Shown: piece by piece, positions 33,840-41,994 of the stretch
How the letters are laid out: every line of letters begins with the position of its first letter
How positions within the stretch are numbered: position 1 is the stretch's first letter
Source of the DNA: Verrucomicrobiia bacterium
Lineage (GTDB): Bacteria; Verrucomicrobiota; Verrucomicrobiia; Verrucomicrobiales; Akkermansiaceae
Assembly: GCA_030431475.1 (NCBI GenBank)
Contig: JAUIJD010000023.1
Coordinates: 1-64,000 of the forward strand
Direction of reading: 5' to 3'
Length of the DNA: 64,000 bases
Program-made: the position numbers and the translations under genes
Notes under the pieces: model-generated
The model's database searches: none
What the model was told of the DNA's origin: nothing
The model's input: the letters and a program-made list of their open reading frames with translations, nothing else

Positions 33840-34793
33840 TCAGCGACGCCTCCGCCCCACCAGGATGCCGCCGAGCAGGAGGAGCCAGGTGACACCCGGT
33901 TCGGGCACCAGCACGACGCCGATCTCGTCGTTGAGGTCCGAGGCGAAGCTCGCCACATCGGTGTAGAACGAGCCCTGTTCGTCGGACGGGTCGGTGAAGG
34001 CCGACGTCCCGATCGTGCTGACCGACCAGGCGACCCCTCCGAGCAACCACTCGCCCCCGTCTTCAAAGAAGGCCCCGCTCCCCGAGTCATAGAGCGTCAG
34101 CGAGCCCTCGTTCGAACTGGTCCACTCGCTCGTCCCCGGCATGTCGAAATCGCTGAACCAGTAGACGTTGTCCTGGATCGCATCCATGTCGGAGGGGTTC
34201 TCGTACACCTGGGGGGCGGTATCGACATGATTGGTGCCCCAACGGAGGAAGCGTCCACCGTCCCCCCACGTGTATCCCATGCCGTTGCCCTCGGCCACGG
34301 TGATCGAATCGTTGTCCATCGGCCCGGTGGCCGCCGCTTCCTCGCGCTGGAGTCCCCAGCCGATCATCACCACCTCGGTGGAGATCGTCGGGGCGGTGGA
34401 TGCCAGCGGCACCGCCGCCAGCGACGGCACCAGGTCCGTCGTCTCGTGGTGGTAGCGGATCAGCTTCAGGTCCGACTGGCTGATGCCGATCTGCGCCCCC
34501 TGCTGGATGTAGGTCTGGCCCTGGATGGTGAGCGAACTTCCCGCCGTCGTCGCCGTGACGTGCTTGGCGCTCAACACCCAGATGTCGTTCGTGCCCGAAT
34601 CGTAGCCGAGATAGATCCCGCTGGAGTCGGAATACCGGATGACATTGTCGTAGAAGGGAAACGCCTGCCCCAAGGCCGCATCGAGCTGGGCGCCCGTCGT
34701 GTTGTTGGCGTTGCCCGGGCCGCCGTTGGCACCCGCCACGATGATTGCGGACGCCGGAGAGGCCAGCAGGGCGACGGCAAGGACGATTCTCAT
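33840..34793 (-). CDS. PEP-CTERM trypsin-like serine protease-fold protein
   Basis: 317 residues from ATG 34793; the track's longer start is read-through. Signal 'RIVLAVALLASPASA'. The C-terminus 'VPEPGVTWLLLLGGILVGRRRR' is a PEP-CTERM sorting signal (VPEP, membrane span, Arg tail) processed by an exosortase. Trypsin-like triad candidates: His in 'IWVLSAKHVTA', Asp in 'SQSDLKLIRYHH', and Ser in 'LYDSGSGAFFEDGG' (cf. GDSGGP). Active protease or degenerate binding protein cannot be decided. No exosortase is in the window. It has its own promoter overlapping the end of dxr. Confidence 0.75.
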   Translation of the reverse strand: MRIVLAVALLASPASAIIVAGANGGPGNANNTTGAQLDAALGQAFPFYDNVIRYSDSSGIYLGYDSGTNDIWVLSAKHVTATTAGSSLTIQGQTYIQQGAQIGISQSDLKLIRYHHETTDLVPSLAAVPLASTAPTISTEVVMIGWGLQREEAAATGPMDNDSITVAEGNGMGYTWGDGGRFLRWGTNHVDTAPQVYENPSDMDAIQDNVYWFSDFDMPGTSEWTSSNEGSLTLYDSGSGAFFEDGGEWLLGGVAWSVSTIGTSAFTDPSDEQGSFYTDVASFASDLNDEIGVVLVPEPGVTWLLLLGGILVGRRRR

Positions 34794-34801
34794 GACCCGG
34801 A

Positions 34802-34829
34802 ACCCTAGCGGCACGACTCGTCCCGGCAA
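34802..34829 (-). promoter_or_regulatory. Putative promoter of the PEP-CTERM gene
   Basis: On the minus strand: TTGCCG, 16 nt, TAGGGT, then 8 nt to ATG 34793. The -10 TAG coincides with the dxr stop codon. The short distance implies a very short or absent leader, like the promoters at 3509 and 7163. Confidence 0.45.
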
Positions 34830-35992
34830 GCTTCCGCTGCCTGGCAGCGCGCCCACGCATCGGCCTCGATGACCACCTCAAGCGAGGAGGCCCCGGCAAG
34901 CACGTGTCGATCCATGACCCGCTCGACGACCCTCCAGATCCCGGGGAAGGAGATCTGTCGGTCGACAAAGGCATCGACCGCCACCTCGTTGGCCGCATTG
35001 AAGACCGCTGGAAGCGTGCCACCCTCGAGGCCGGCCCGGCGGGCGAGTCCCGGCGCCGGGAAGTCGTCGTGGCGGGGGGGCTCGAAGTCGAGCTTGGCGA
35101 GCTCGGTGAAATCGAGGGGTTCCAGCCCCCCGCGCACCCGCTCCGGCCAGGTCAGGGCATACTGGATGGGGAAGCACATGTCCGTCCGGCTGAGCTGGGC
35201 CAGCACCGATCCGTCGATGAACTCGACCATGGAGTGGATGATGCTCTGAGGGTGGACGACCACATCGATGCGGTCCATGCCGATCCCGAACAACCAGCGC
35301 GCCTCGATCATCTCGAGACCCTTGTTGAACAGGGTCGCCGAATCGATGGTGATCTTGCGCCCCATGTCCCAGGTCGGGTGATTCAGCGCCTGCTCGACGC
35401 TCACTCCCTCCAGCTCGTCGCCGGGCGTCCGGCGAAACGGGCCGCCGGAGGCCGTGAGAATCAGGCGGGACACCTCGGCGTCTCCGCCGCGGTGACCGTC
35501 GAGGCATTGGAAGATCGCGTTGTGCTCGCTGTCGACCGGCAGCAGCCGGACCCCGTGCCGCTCGGCCGCCGCGGTCACCACCTCCCCCGCCATCACCAGG
35601 ATTTCCTTCGAGGCCACCGCCAGGTCCTTGCCGGACTCGATCGCGGCGAGCGCCGGATGCAGTCCGGCGGTGCCGACGATGGCGACCAGCACGACATCCG
35701 CCTCGGCCAGCGTCGCGAGCTCCACCAGGCCCTCGTCGCCGACGTGGACCTCGATCCCCTCCGGCAGCCGCTGCCGGAGCTCCGCCTCCTTCGAAGGATC
35801 GGCCACCGCCACATGGCGCACACCGGTTTCCCGGGCCTGGGCCGCGAGCCGCTCGACGTTGCCGTTCGCCGACAGGCCGACGAGCTCGATGCGTTCGGGC
35901 AACTGCCTCGCCACCTCGAGCGTCGAGCACCCGATCGATCCGGTGGCCCCGAGCAGCACCACCCGCTTCCGCTTCAGCCCGTCGTCGCCCAT
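34805..35992 (-). CDS. dxr: 1-deoxy-D-xylulose 5-phosphate reductoisomerase
   Basis: 395 residues. NADPH-binding 'VVLLGATGSIGCSTLEVAR'; substrate and metal region 'LLPVDSEHNAIFQCL', 'LTASGGPFR', 'NHPTWDMGRKITIDSATLFNKGLEMIEA' and 'VHPQSIIHSMVEFIDGSVLAQL'. It converts DXP to 2-C-methyl-D-erythritol 4-phosphate in the non-mevalonate isoprenoid pathway (cytoplasm). The start (ATG 35992) lies inside cdsA, a 19-bp overlap, so the two are translationally linked. A UbiA-type prenyltransferase occurs elsewhere in the window. The 707-residue track ORF is a frame fusion. Confidence 0.95.
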   Translation of the reverse strand: MGDDGLKRKRVVLLGATGSIGCSTLEVARQLPERIELVGLSANGNVERLAAQARETGVRHVAVADPSKEAELRQRLPEGIEVHVGDEGLVELATLAEADVVLVAIVGTAGLHPALAAIESGKDLAVASKEILVMAGEVVTAAAERHGVRLLPVDSEHNAIFQCLDGHRGGDAEVSRLILTASGGPFRRTPGDELEGVSVEQALNHPTWDMGRKITIDSATLFNKGLEMIEARWLFGIGMDRIDVVVHPQSIIHSMVEFIDGSVLAQLSRTDMCFPIQYALTWPERVRGGLEPLDFTELAKLDFEPPRHDDFPAPGLARRAGLEGGTLPAVFNAANEVAVDAFVDRQISFPGIWRVVERVMDRHVLAGASSLEVVIEADAWARCQAAEACRDESCR

Positions 35993-36882
35993 GTCACGTA
36001 GAAGAAGAGAAGCGGCAGGGTGAAGCAAAGCGAGTCGATCAGGTCGAGTGCGCCGCCGATGCCGGGCAGCACCTGCCCGGAATCCTTCACCGCGAGGCTC
36101 CGCTTGAGGATGCTTTCGGCGAGGTCGCCGACGACGGCGACGAGCGAGAGCGCGATGCTCATGCCGATCACCACCGGCCACCCCCCGAGCAGGTGGAGCC
36201 CGGATGAGAAGTTCGGCATGTCCTCGCGAAAGAGCGTGTAGAGGCCGCAGCCGGCGAGCAGTGCGAACACGATCGCGCCGCCGAACCCCTGCCAGGTTTT
36301 CCCCGGACTCACGTGCGGGATCATCTTGTGGCGTCCGATCGCCGAGCCGACGATGTAGGCGCCCATGTCGGTGAACTTGGTCACCGCGATGCCCCACAGC
36401 AACACCATCGCCCCCGGAACTTCGCCCGGACCCGGAACGGCGAACACGAGCCGCGCGGCGAAGTTGAAGAGGAAAGCGATGTAGATGAAGCCAAAGAAGT
36501 TCATCGCCACGCCGGTCATCGACGCCAGCCCCTCGATCGGCCGGCGAAGCTGGAGCGCGAACGCCCCGGCGACCGCGGCGAAGACCGCCAGTCCGTCGAA
36601 CCAGACCGGCACCCCGTCGCCGAGCAAAAAGACGTAGAGCCCGACGGAGTAAGCGAGAGCGAGCAGGATCCCGTATCCGGGGAACCCTTTCACGCCCCCG
36701 TCCCGCAGCATGCGGAAGAACTCGATCGTCGCCAGCATGACCAGCAGACCGATCAGTGCGACGTAGGCCCAGCCCAGGCGGCTGACGAATCCGGCCGTCA
36801 CCACCCCCCACAGCCCGAGCGTGCTGGCGGTGCGTTTGGCGAAGGTCAGCGCCTTCGAGTCTTTGCCGGATTTCTGGCTCAT
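35974..36882 (-). CDS. cdsA: Phosphatidate cytidylyltransferase (CDP-diglyceride synthase)
   Basis: 302 residues from ATG 36882 (MSQKSGKDSK), with about eight membrane spans. The C-terminal CdsA signature region is 'LAESILKRSLAVKDSGQVLPGIGGALDLIDS'; compared with the textbook pattern (PGHGGxxDRxD), His is Ile and Arg is Leu, a variant I associate with Verrucomicrobiota/Planctomycetota. It makes CDP-diacylglycerol from CTP and phosphatidate at the inner membrane for phospholipid synthesis. cdsA-dxr adjacency is common in bacteria (next to uppS and rseP, which are absent here). Confidence 0.9.
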   Translation of the reverse strand: MSQKSGKDSKALTFAKRTASTLGLWGVVTAGFVSRLGWAYVALIGLLVMLATIEFFRMLRDGGVKGFPGYGILLALAYSVGLYVFLLGDGVPVWFDGLAVFAAVAGAFALQLRRPIEGLASMTGVAMNFFGFIYIAFLFNFAARLVFAVPGPGEVPGAMVLLWGIAVTKFTDMGAYIVGSAIGRHKMIPHVSPGKTWQGFGGAIVFALLAGCGLYTLFREDMPNFSSGLHLLGGWPVVIGMSIALSLVAVVGDLAESILKRSLAVKDSGQVLPGIGGALDLIDSLCFTLPLLFFYVTWATTG

Positions 36883-37022
36883 CGGGGATGCGTGCGGGCA
36901 TCCAACCGGGCCGTGCCCCGACTGGCAAACCATTCCGCCCCGCAACCTTCGGCGCACCCCGGGGTTTCCTGCATCAGAACCGGCAAATCACCGATTCAAT
37001 CCACAACCAAACAACCAACGAC

Positions 37023-37559
37023 ATGAAGACCAGGATCGTACCCACCGCCCTCGTTCTCGCCCTCGCGGGAACCCTGACCGCCGCCGCGCAGGACGGCGAC
37101 AGGCCTCAACGCGAGCGCCGCGGCGCACCGCCCGAGGTGATCGAGAAGTTCGACAAGGACGGCGACGGCCAACTCAACGAGGAAGAACGCAAGGCCGCCA
37201 TGGAAGAGCGCCGCGCCCGCATGGAAGAACGCCGCAAGAAGATGCTCGCCGAATTCGACAAGGACGGTGACGGCAAACTCAACGAGGAGGAACGCAAGGC
37301 CGCCCGCGAGGCGATGGAAGCCAAGCGCGAGGAACTCCTCGAGAAGTACGACGCCGACAAGGACGGCCGCCTGAGCCCGGAAGAGCGCAAGGCGGCGATC
37401 GACGCCGGCGAGGACATTCCGCGACGCCCGATGCGTCCGGGTGCCCGCGGGCAGCGCGGTGAAGGTCGGCCCGGCCCGGGTGGACCCGGCCGTGGCCAGG
37501 GAGGTCCCGGTCCGCAAGGCCGCCCCGGTCCCGGAGGCCCCGGCGCACCGGACGCCTGA
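37023..37559 (+). CDS. Secreted EF-hand protein with Gly/Pro-rich tail
   Basis: 178 residues from ATG 37023 (signal 'TRIVPTALVLALAGTLTAAA'). Three canonical EF-hand loops: 'DKDGDGQLNEEE', 'DKDGDGKLNEEE' and 'DADKDGRLSPEE', separated by highly charged helices ('RKAAMEERRARMEERRKK'). The C-terminal ~45 residues are a repetitive Gly/Pro/Arg tail ('GPGGPGRGQGGPGPQG'). It is presumably an exported calcium-binding protein; such proteins are frequent in Verrucomicrobiota and their role is unknown. It is followed by a terminator shared with the convergent GTPase gene. Confidence 0.8.
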   Translation: MKTRIVPTALVLALAGTLTAAAQDGDRPQRERRGAPPEVIEKFDKDGDGQLNEEERKAAMEERRARMEERRKKMLAEFDKDGDGKLNEEERKAAREAMEAKREELLEKYDADKDGRLSPEERKAAIDAGEDIPRRPMRPGARGQRGEGRPGPGGPGRGQGGPGPQGRPGPGGPGAPDA

Positions 37560-37586
37560 TCCGATCGCACTCCACCCATGAATTCC

Positions 37587-37617
37587 ACGGCCCGGGGCTT
37601 CGGCTCCGGGCCGTTTT
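37587..37617 (+). terminator. Rho-independent terminator between convergent genes
   Basis: The stem 'acggcccgggg' with loop 'cttcgg' and 'ctccgggccgt' is followed by TTTTT (37613-37617). It ends the EF-hand transcript and abuts the stop of the dynamin-like gene on the other strand. Confidence 0.85.
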
Positions 37618-39333
37618 TCATGGCCCCAGGTCCTGTTCGATCGACTTCAGCTCGAGATAGAGCCGGTCCCATTGCTCCTGGCGCGGGGCCAGGGTCGCCT
37701 GACGCTCCGCAAGCTGCCGGCGGACCCCGATGAGCCCGTTGGCGTAGCCGTCGAACAAGCTCCGCACCGCTTCCCCGTAGTCCCCCCGCATCGCGGTTTC
37801 GAAACGTCCCACGGCGTCCCTCAGGCGCGACCGGGTTTGCCCCACGATCCTCATGCGGGTGACCCACGCCACGAGGAGAAAAACGATCCCCATCCCGATG
37901 GCTCCCATCGCGAGACCCAGACCCCAGCGGTCGAGCCCGAGCGCCCCGCACGTCCCGGCCGCCGTGAGCAGCAGCAGGATCAGCACCGCGACGAACTTCA
38001 GGCGACGGTTCCGGGAGCGCAGCGGCGCGTCCAGCGATGCCCGCACCCGCAGCTGACCGAGCACCTCGGTCACCGCCTTGCTGACGTTCTCCACAAAGCC
38101 GGCCTTCGCCGTCTCGCGGTCTTCGTCGAGAATGTCCGCCAGACCCGGATCGAGGCCCATCCGCTCGACCACCCGTGGTCTCACCTCGCCCCAGTGCCCC
38201 CCGCATTCGGAAAGCAGGCGCTCGACATCCGCCGCGGCGAAATCGCGGATCGCCTCACCCAGGCCGTCGGCCAGGCAGCCCTCCGCCCGCGCCGCGGCCG
38301 AGTCGCCGAAAAACAAGCGCCACACCGTGGGACCGACCCCGAGCAGCGAACCCAAGCGGCGGCCGAGACGGGCCACCTCGTTCTCGTAGCGCCCCCGCGC
38401 CCCGGCCAGGGTCTTCGGGGAGTTCTCCAGCACGAGGTCCCGGAGCTGCCGCGCCTCCCGCTCGAGCCCGGCGAGGAACCACCCGTCGTCATCCATACCG
38501 CGACGCTGGCGATCGAAGGCGGTCTCGATGTCCCTCAGGCGGCCCGACGCCTCCTGCGCGGTCCGGTCGATCAGATACCTTCGCTCCGCCGACTCGCACA
38601 CGGTGGCCGTGAGAAACTCCTCGAAGGAACCGAAGCGACTCGCCGACCACGACTTCCGCGAGTTCCGGGGGTCTAGCTTCGCCTCCAACGCCAGCCCCGC
38701 CGCCACCGCGACGATGGGCAGCTCGCGGCCGACCTTCTTCAGGCAGAGGTCGCGCATGTGGCCGTCGATGACCTTCAGGTCCTCCGGCGACTTCCGGTCG
38801 GCCTGCTGCACCACCAGCACCGTCCTATCCAGTCCCCGGTCGGAGATCGACGACACCAGGTCCCAGGTCGCCGCCGTCCAGGTGTTGCCTGAGGGAAACA
38901 CCACCAGCAGCACATCGGCTTCCTCGAACCGAGGCAGGGCGTCGAAGACCGAATCGCGCCAGCCCGAGTTCGTCCCGGGGGTGTCGATCAGCTCGAAACG
39001 GCGGAGGAACGGCAGCGGCCGGCCGACCTTCATCCAGCCGTCCGCACTCTCCTCCTCCGAGTCCTTCGGCGCGTGGTGGTAGCAGATCGTCCGCTGCGTC
39101 GTCGGCAACGGCGCGGCCTCGCACAGTTCGGAGCCGACCAGCGCGTTGAGCAGGGTCGACTTGCCGGCGTTCACCTCCCCGAGCACGACCACCCGGATCG
39201 GCCGCGCCAGGCGGTCGCGGGCACTCTCGCCGTCGACATGGGGCTCCACCCCACTCGTGGCCGCCAGCTCCTCGATTCGGGCGAAGCAACCGATCAGCCG
39301 GTCCCGCGCACCGAAATATCGCTCACCGACCAT
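37618..39333 (-). CDS. Bacterial dynamin-like GTPase
   Basis: 571 residues. G1/P-loop 'VVVLGEVNAGKSTLLNALVG', G2 Thr in 'APLPTTQRT', G3 'ELIDTPGTNSG'. The expected G4 [NT]KxD is replaced by 'VVQQADRKSPEDL'. A helical stalk (about 260-430) is followed by a paired hydrophobic segment ('KFVAVLILLLLTAAGTCGALG' and 'LAMGAIGMGIVFLLVAWVTRM', about 450-500) that would insert into the membrane, and a helical C-terminus. Such proteins remodel or repair membranes; some work in tandem pairs, but this one is single. It is probably inner-membrane associated. Confidence 0.85.
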   Translation of the reverse strand: MVGERYFGARDRLIGCFARIEELAATSGVEPHVDGESARDRLARPIRVVVLGEVNAGKSTLLNALVGSELCEAAPLPTTQRTICYHHAPKDSEEESADGWMKVGRPLPFLRRFELIDTPGTNSGWRDSVFDALPRFEEADVLLVVFPSGNTWTAATWDLVSSISDRGLDRTVLVVQQADRKSPEDLKVIDGHMRDLCLKKVGRELPIVAVAAGLALEAKLDPRNSRKSWSASRFGSFEEFLTATVCESAERRYLIDRTAQEASGRLRDIETAFDRQRRGMDDDGWFLAGLEREARQLRDLVLENSPKTLAGARGRYENEVARLGRRLGSLLGVGPTVWRLFFGDSAAARAEGCLADGLGEAIRDFAAADVERLLSECGGHWGEVRPRVVERMGLDPGLADILDEDRETAKAGFVENVSKAVTEVLGQLRVRASLDAPLRSRNRRLKFVAVLILLLLTAAGTCGALGLDRWGLGLAMGAIGMGIVFLLVAWVTRMRIVGQTRSRLRDAVGRFETAMRGDYGEAVRSLFDGYANGLIGVRRQLAERQATLAPRQEQWDRLYLELKSIEQDLGP

Positions 39334-39358
39334 TCCCGCCGCACCCGGTCTCGGAACA

Positions 39359-40237
39359 TCAGGGAGCCTCGGTCGTCACCGATGCCTGCGCCGGGCCCTC
39401 GGCCTTCGGCTTCATGGCCAGCAGTTGCGAGACGGTGATGAACTTGTAGCCCTTGCGCAGCAACCCGTCCAGGGTCGCGGGCATCGCATCGACCGTCGGG
39501 GCGTGCAGGTCGTGGGCGAGGATGATGGCACCGGGCGTGGCGCCGGAGAGAATCCGCGAGGTCACCACCGACGGCCCCGGACGTTGCCAGTCGCGCGGAT
39601 CGACCGACCACATGATGGTCGGATAGTTGTACTCGGAGTGGATCCATGCCCGCTGCTTCTGCAGCAAGGCGCCGTACGGAGGACGAAGGGTGCGGGGCTG
39701 CACGCCGGTCGCCTTGGCGATCGAGGCCCGGCACTTGTTCAACTCGGTCCGCACCGAGTCATTGCTCATCTTGGTGAGATTGCCGTGCGTGTAGGTGTGG
39801 TTGCCGATCTCATGACCCTCCGCGACGATGCGCCGGGTGATCTCGGGGTACATGTCGACGTTCCGACCGATCACGTAGAAAGTCGCCTTGATGTTGCGCT
39901 CGCGCAGCATGTCGAGCAGCCGCGGCGTGTTCTTCGGATGCGGGCCGTCGTCGAAGGTCATGGCCACGAAGGGCTGGCCGACGGACACGCGCGAGAAGGT
40001 CACCCCGGCGTCCTTGCCGAAACTCGACGGGAGGCTCATGTCCGGGTTGCGCGGCACCGGTCCCTTGCGGTTCGGGGCGCGATAGGCCTGGTTGGCCTCG
40101 CTCTTGACCGGCTTCACCTCGTCGGCCGTCACCTCCGGATCGGTGCTCTTGCAGCTGCCGAGGGACATTCCGAGGAAGGTGAGGCAGGCAATGTGGAGGG
40201 CGGCTTTCATGAGAAGGTTCGACAGCGGGCGATTCAT
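39359..40237 (-). CDS. Polysaccharide deacetylase (NodB) lipoprotein
   Basis: 292 residues from ATG 40237 (alternative ATG 40210). The lipobox is 'LTFLGMSLGSCKS'. NodB domain: 'FVAMTFDDGPHPKNT' (metal-binding Asp/Asp), 'EIGNHTYTHGNLTKM' (HxxxH), 'LRPPYGALLQKQR', 'WSVDPRDWQRP' and 'ILAHDLHAPTVDAM'. It would remove acetyl groups from GlcNAc units of peptidoglycan or another polysaccharide with a divalent metal at the cell envelope. It is 25 bp downstream of the dynamin-like gene's start and may be an independent unit. Confidence 0.88.
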   Translation of the reverse strand: MNRPLSNLLMKAALHIACLTFLGMSLGSCKSTDPEVTADEVKPVKSEANQAYRAPNRKGPVPRNPDMSLPSSFGKDAGVTFSRVSVGQPFVAMTFDDGPHPKNTPRLLDMLRERNIKATFYVIGRNVDMYPEITRRIVAEGHEIGNHTYTHGNLTKMSNDSVRTELNKCRASIAKATGVQPRTLRPPYGALLQKQRAWIHSEYNYPTIMWSVDPRDWQRPGPSVVTSRILSGATPGAIILAHDLHAPTVDAMPATLDGLLRKGYKFITVSQLLAMKPKAEGPAQASVTTEAP

Positions 40238-40300
40238 TTCTTGGACGCCGAGTATGCCCCGTCCGCCGAAAATGTCACGTCCGCATTTTTTGCTTTTTCG

Positions 40301-41161
40301 TCACCCGAATCGCTCAAGCAACGGCCACAGGCTGCGCGTCGTGTTTTCCGGCCACATCCGCCGTTCGGTCATGATCGCCCCGTCGAGCGACCGGTGCTCG
40401 GGCCACACGGGATCCTCGGGAATCTCCGCCACCGCCCGGGCCAGCACTTTCCTGGCGAGGGCGACGTTGGCGGTCAGGTGCCCCATCACCGCCTCGGCGC
40501 TCACCGCCGCCTCGTCGGTCTTCCAGCAGTCGTAGTCGGTGATCATCGCCATCGTCGCAGCGGCAATCTCGGCTTCGCGGGCGAGCTTGATCTCCGGCAG
40601 GTTCGTCATCCCGATCACGTCGAACCCGAGCTGCCGGTTCGCCTCGCTCTCCGCCCGGGTCGAGAAGGCCGGGCCGTCCATGTTCACGTAGGTGCCGCGG
40701 TCGTGGACCGTCCCGCCCTCGGCCTCGACCGCCGCCCGCAGGATCACCCGCAGGGCCGCGCTGACCGGCTCGCCGAAGGACACGTGGCCCGCGATGCCGC
40801 GGCCGAAGAAGGTGTGTTCCTCCCGCCGGCTGGTGCGGTCGAAGAACTGGTCCGGGAGCAGCACGTCGCGCGGCGCGTATTCTTCACGCAGGCTTCCCAC
40901 GGCGGTCACGCAGATGAGGAACCTCACATCGAGGCTTCGCAAGGCCCACAGATTCGCGCGATGGTTGATCTCATGAGGCAGCAAACGGTGTCCCCGACCG
41001 TGTCGCGGCAGGAACCACACCTGCCGCCCCGCGAGTTCGCCACCGACCACCACGTCGGACGGATCGCCGAACGGCGTCTCCACCCGTCTCTCCTCCGCCT
41101 TCTCGAAGCCTTCGATTTCGTAAAGCCCACTTCCACCGATGATGCCGATCGCTGCTGACAT
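40301..41161 (-). CDS. mtnP: S-methyl-5'-thioadenosine phosphorylase
   Basis: 286 residues from ATG 41161 (MSAAIGIIGGSGLYEIEGF). Family motifs: 'GGSGLYE', 'FLPRHGRGHRLLPHEINHRANLWAL', 'VNMDGPAFSTRAES' and 'IGMTNLPEIKLAREAEIAAATMAMITDYDCW'. It splits 5'-methylthioadenosine with phosphate into adenine and methylthioribose 1-phosphate (methionine salvage/polyamine by-product). Its start codon overlaps the divergent gene's ATG within a CATG palindrome. No other mtn genes are nearby. Confidence 0.93.
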   Translation of the reverse strand: MSAAIGIIGGSGLYEIEGFEKAEERRVETPFGDPSDVVVGGELAGRQVWFLPRHGRGHRLLPHEINHRANLWALRSLDVRFLICVTAVGSLREEYAPRDVLLPDQFFDRTSRREEHTFFGRGIAGHVSFGEPVSAALRVILRAAVEAEGGTVHDRGTYVNMDGPAFSTRAESEANRQLGFDVIGMTNLPEIKLAREAEIAAATMAMITDYDCWKTDEAAVSAEAVMGHLTANVALARKVLARAVAEIPEDPVWPEHRSLDGAIMTERRMWPENTTRSLWPLLERFG

Positions 41162-41981
41162 GGCCGTAGCCCTAACCAAGCCCGTCCACGCCGTCGAGCG
41201 TCCAAAGGACCGCACGGCTCCCACCGCACCTCCACTGACCTCGCTCCTGCTTGCGCTGGTCTCGATGCTTCTCGTTCCGTCCTGCCGCGGCCAGGATCGC
41301 GCCGACATGGAGAAGGCCGTCGACAGCTCGCTTCCCGGTCCCGAACGCGCCGCCGCGGCGGCCGCCCGGGTCGAGCCGCTGCTGCAGCCCGACCTCGCCC
41401 GGCACAAGCTCCGCCACGGCGATCCCGTGTATCTCCGCGCCTTCAAGGAAGAGAAGAAGCTGGAGCTCTGGATGAAACCGCGCGACTCGCGGAACTTCGT
41501 CCTTTTCCGCACCTATCCGATCGCCGCCACCTCGGGACGCCCGGGGCCGAAGCTCGCCGAGGGCGACCGCCAGGTTCCCGAGGGCTTCTACCACTTCGCC
41601 CGGCGCGGACTGAAGCCCGACTCCCGCTACCATCTCGCGATCAACATCGGCTACCCGAACGCCTACGACCGCCACCACGGGCGCACCGGCTCCTTCATCA
41701 TGATCCACGGCAGCCGGGTTTCGATCGGCTGCCTCGCCATGACCGATCCGAAGATCGAGGAAATCTACACCCTCTGCGACGCCGCCCTGGAAGAAGGGCA
41801 GCGCTTCATCCGGGTCCACCTGTTTCCCTTCCGAATGACCGATGCGCGCATGAGGGCCGCGTCCAACCACCGGTGGATCGACTTCTGGCGCAATCTCAAG
41901 GAGGGCTACGACGCCTTCGAAGAAGGACAGCAACCTCCCGAAATCCACGTTCGCGGCGGGCGCTACGCCGTCGATTCCTGA
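41160..41981 (+). CDS. L,D-transpeptidase (YkuD/YafK-like), putative lipoprotein
   Basis: 273 residues if ATG 41160 is used. That start shares two bases with the divergent mtnP start, and its first ~25 codons run over a diverged interspersed repeat (41207-41230), so the true start may lie further in, near the signal 'LTSLLLALVSMLLVPSC' with lipobox Cys. Catalytic domain: 'FIMIHGSRVSIGCLAMTDPKIEEIY' contains the HGxxxSxGC motif with the nucleophilic Cys. YafK/DpaA-type enzymes cut lipoprotein-peptidoglycan links or form 3-3 crosslinks in the periplasm. Which activity applies here is not decidable. Confidence 0.8.
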   Translation: MAVALTKPVHAVERPKDRTAPTAPPLTSLLLALVSMLLVPSCRGQDRADMEKAVDSSLPGPERAAAAAARVEPLLQPDLARHKLRHGDPVYLRAFKEEKKLELWMKPRDSRNFVLFRTYPIAATSGRPGPKLAEGDRQVPEGFYHFARRGLKPDSRYHLAINIGYPNAYDRHHGRTGSFIMIHGSRVSIGCLAMTDPKIEEIYTLCDAALEEGQRFIRVHLFPFRMTDARMRAASNHRWIDFWRNLKEGYDAFEEGQQPPEIHVRGGRYAVDS

Positions 41982-41994
41982 GGCGAACCGGCGC

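Noticed and set aside
31604-33892. 762-residue plus-strand ORF
   Set aside because: Antisense shadow of the alpha-L-fucosidase gene; no signal peptide, domains or sensible composition.
35974-36077. CdsA signature mutations suggesting an inactive enzyme
   Set aside because: His-to-Ile and Arg-to-Leu changes appear to be the normal variant in this bacterial group; the Lys/Asp core (KRSLAVKD, ALDLID) is kept and the gene overlaps dxr as expected for a housekeeping gene.
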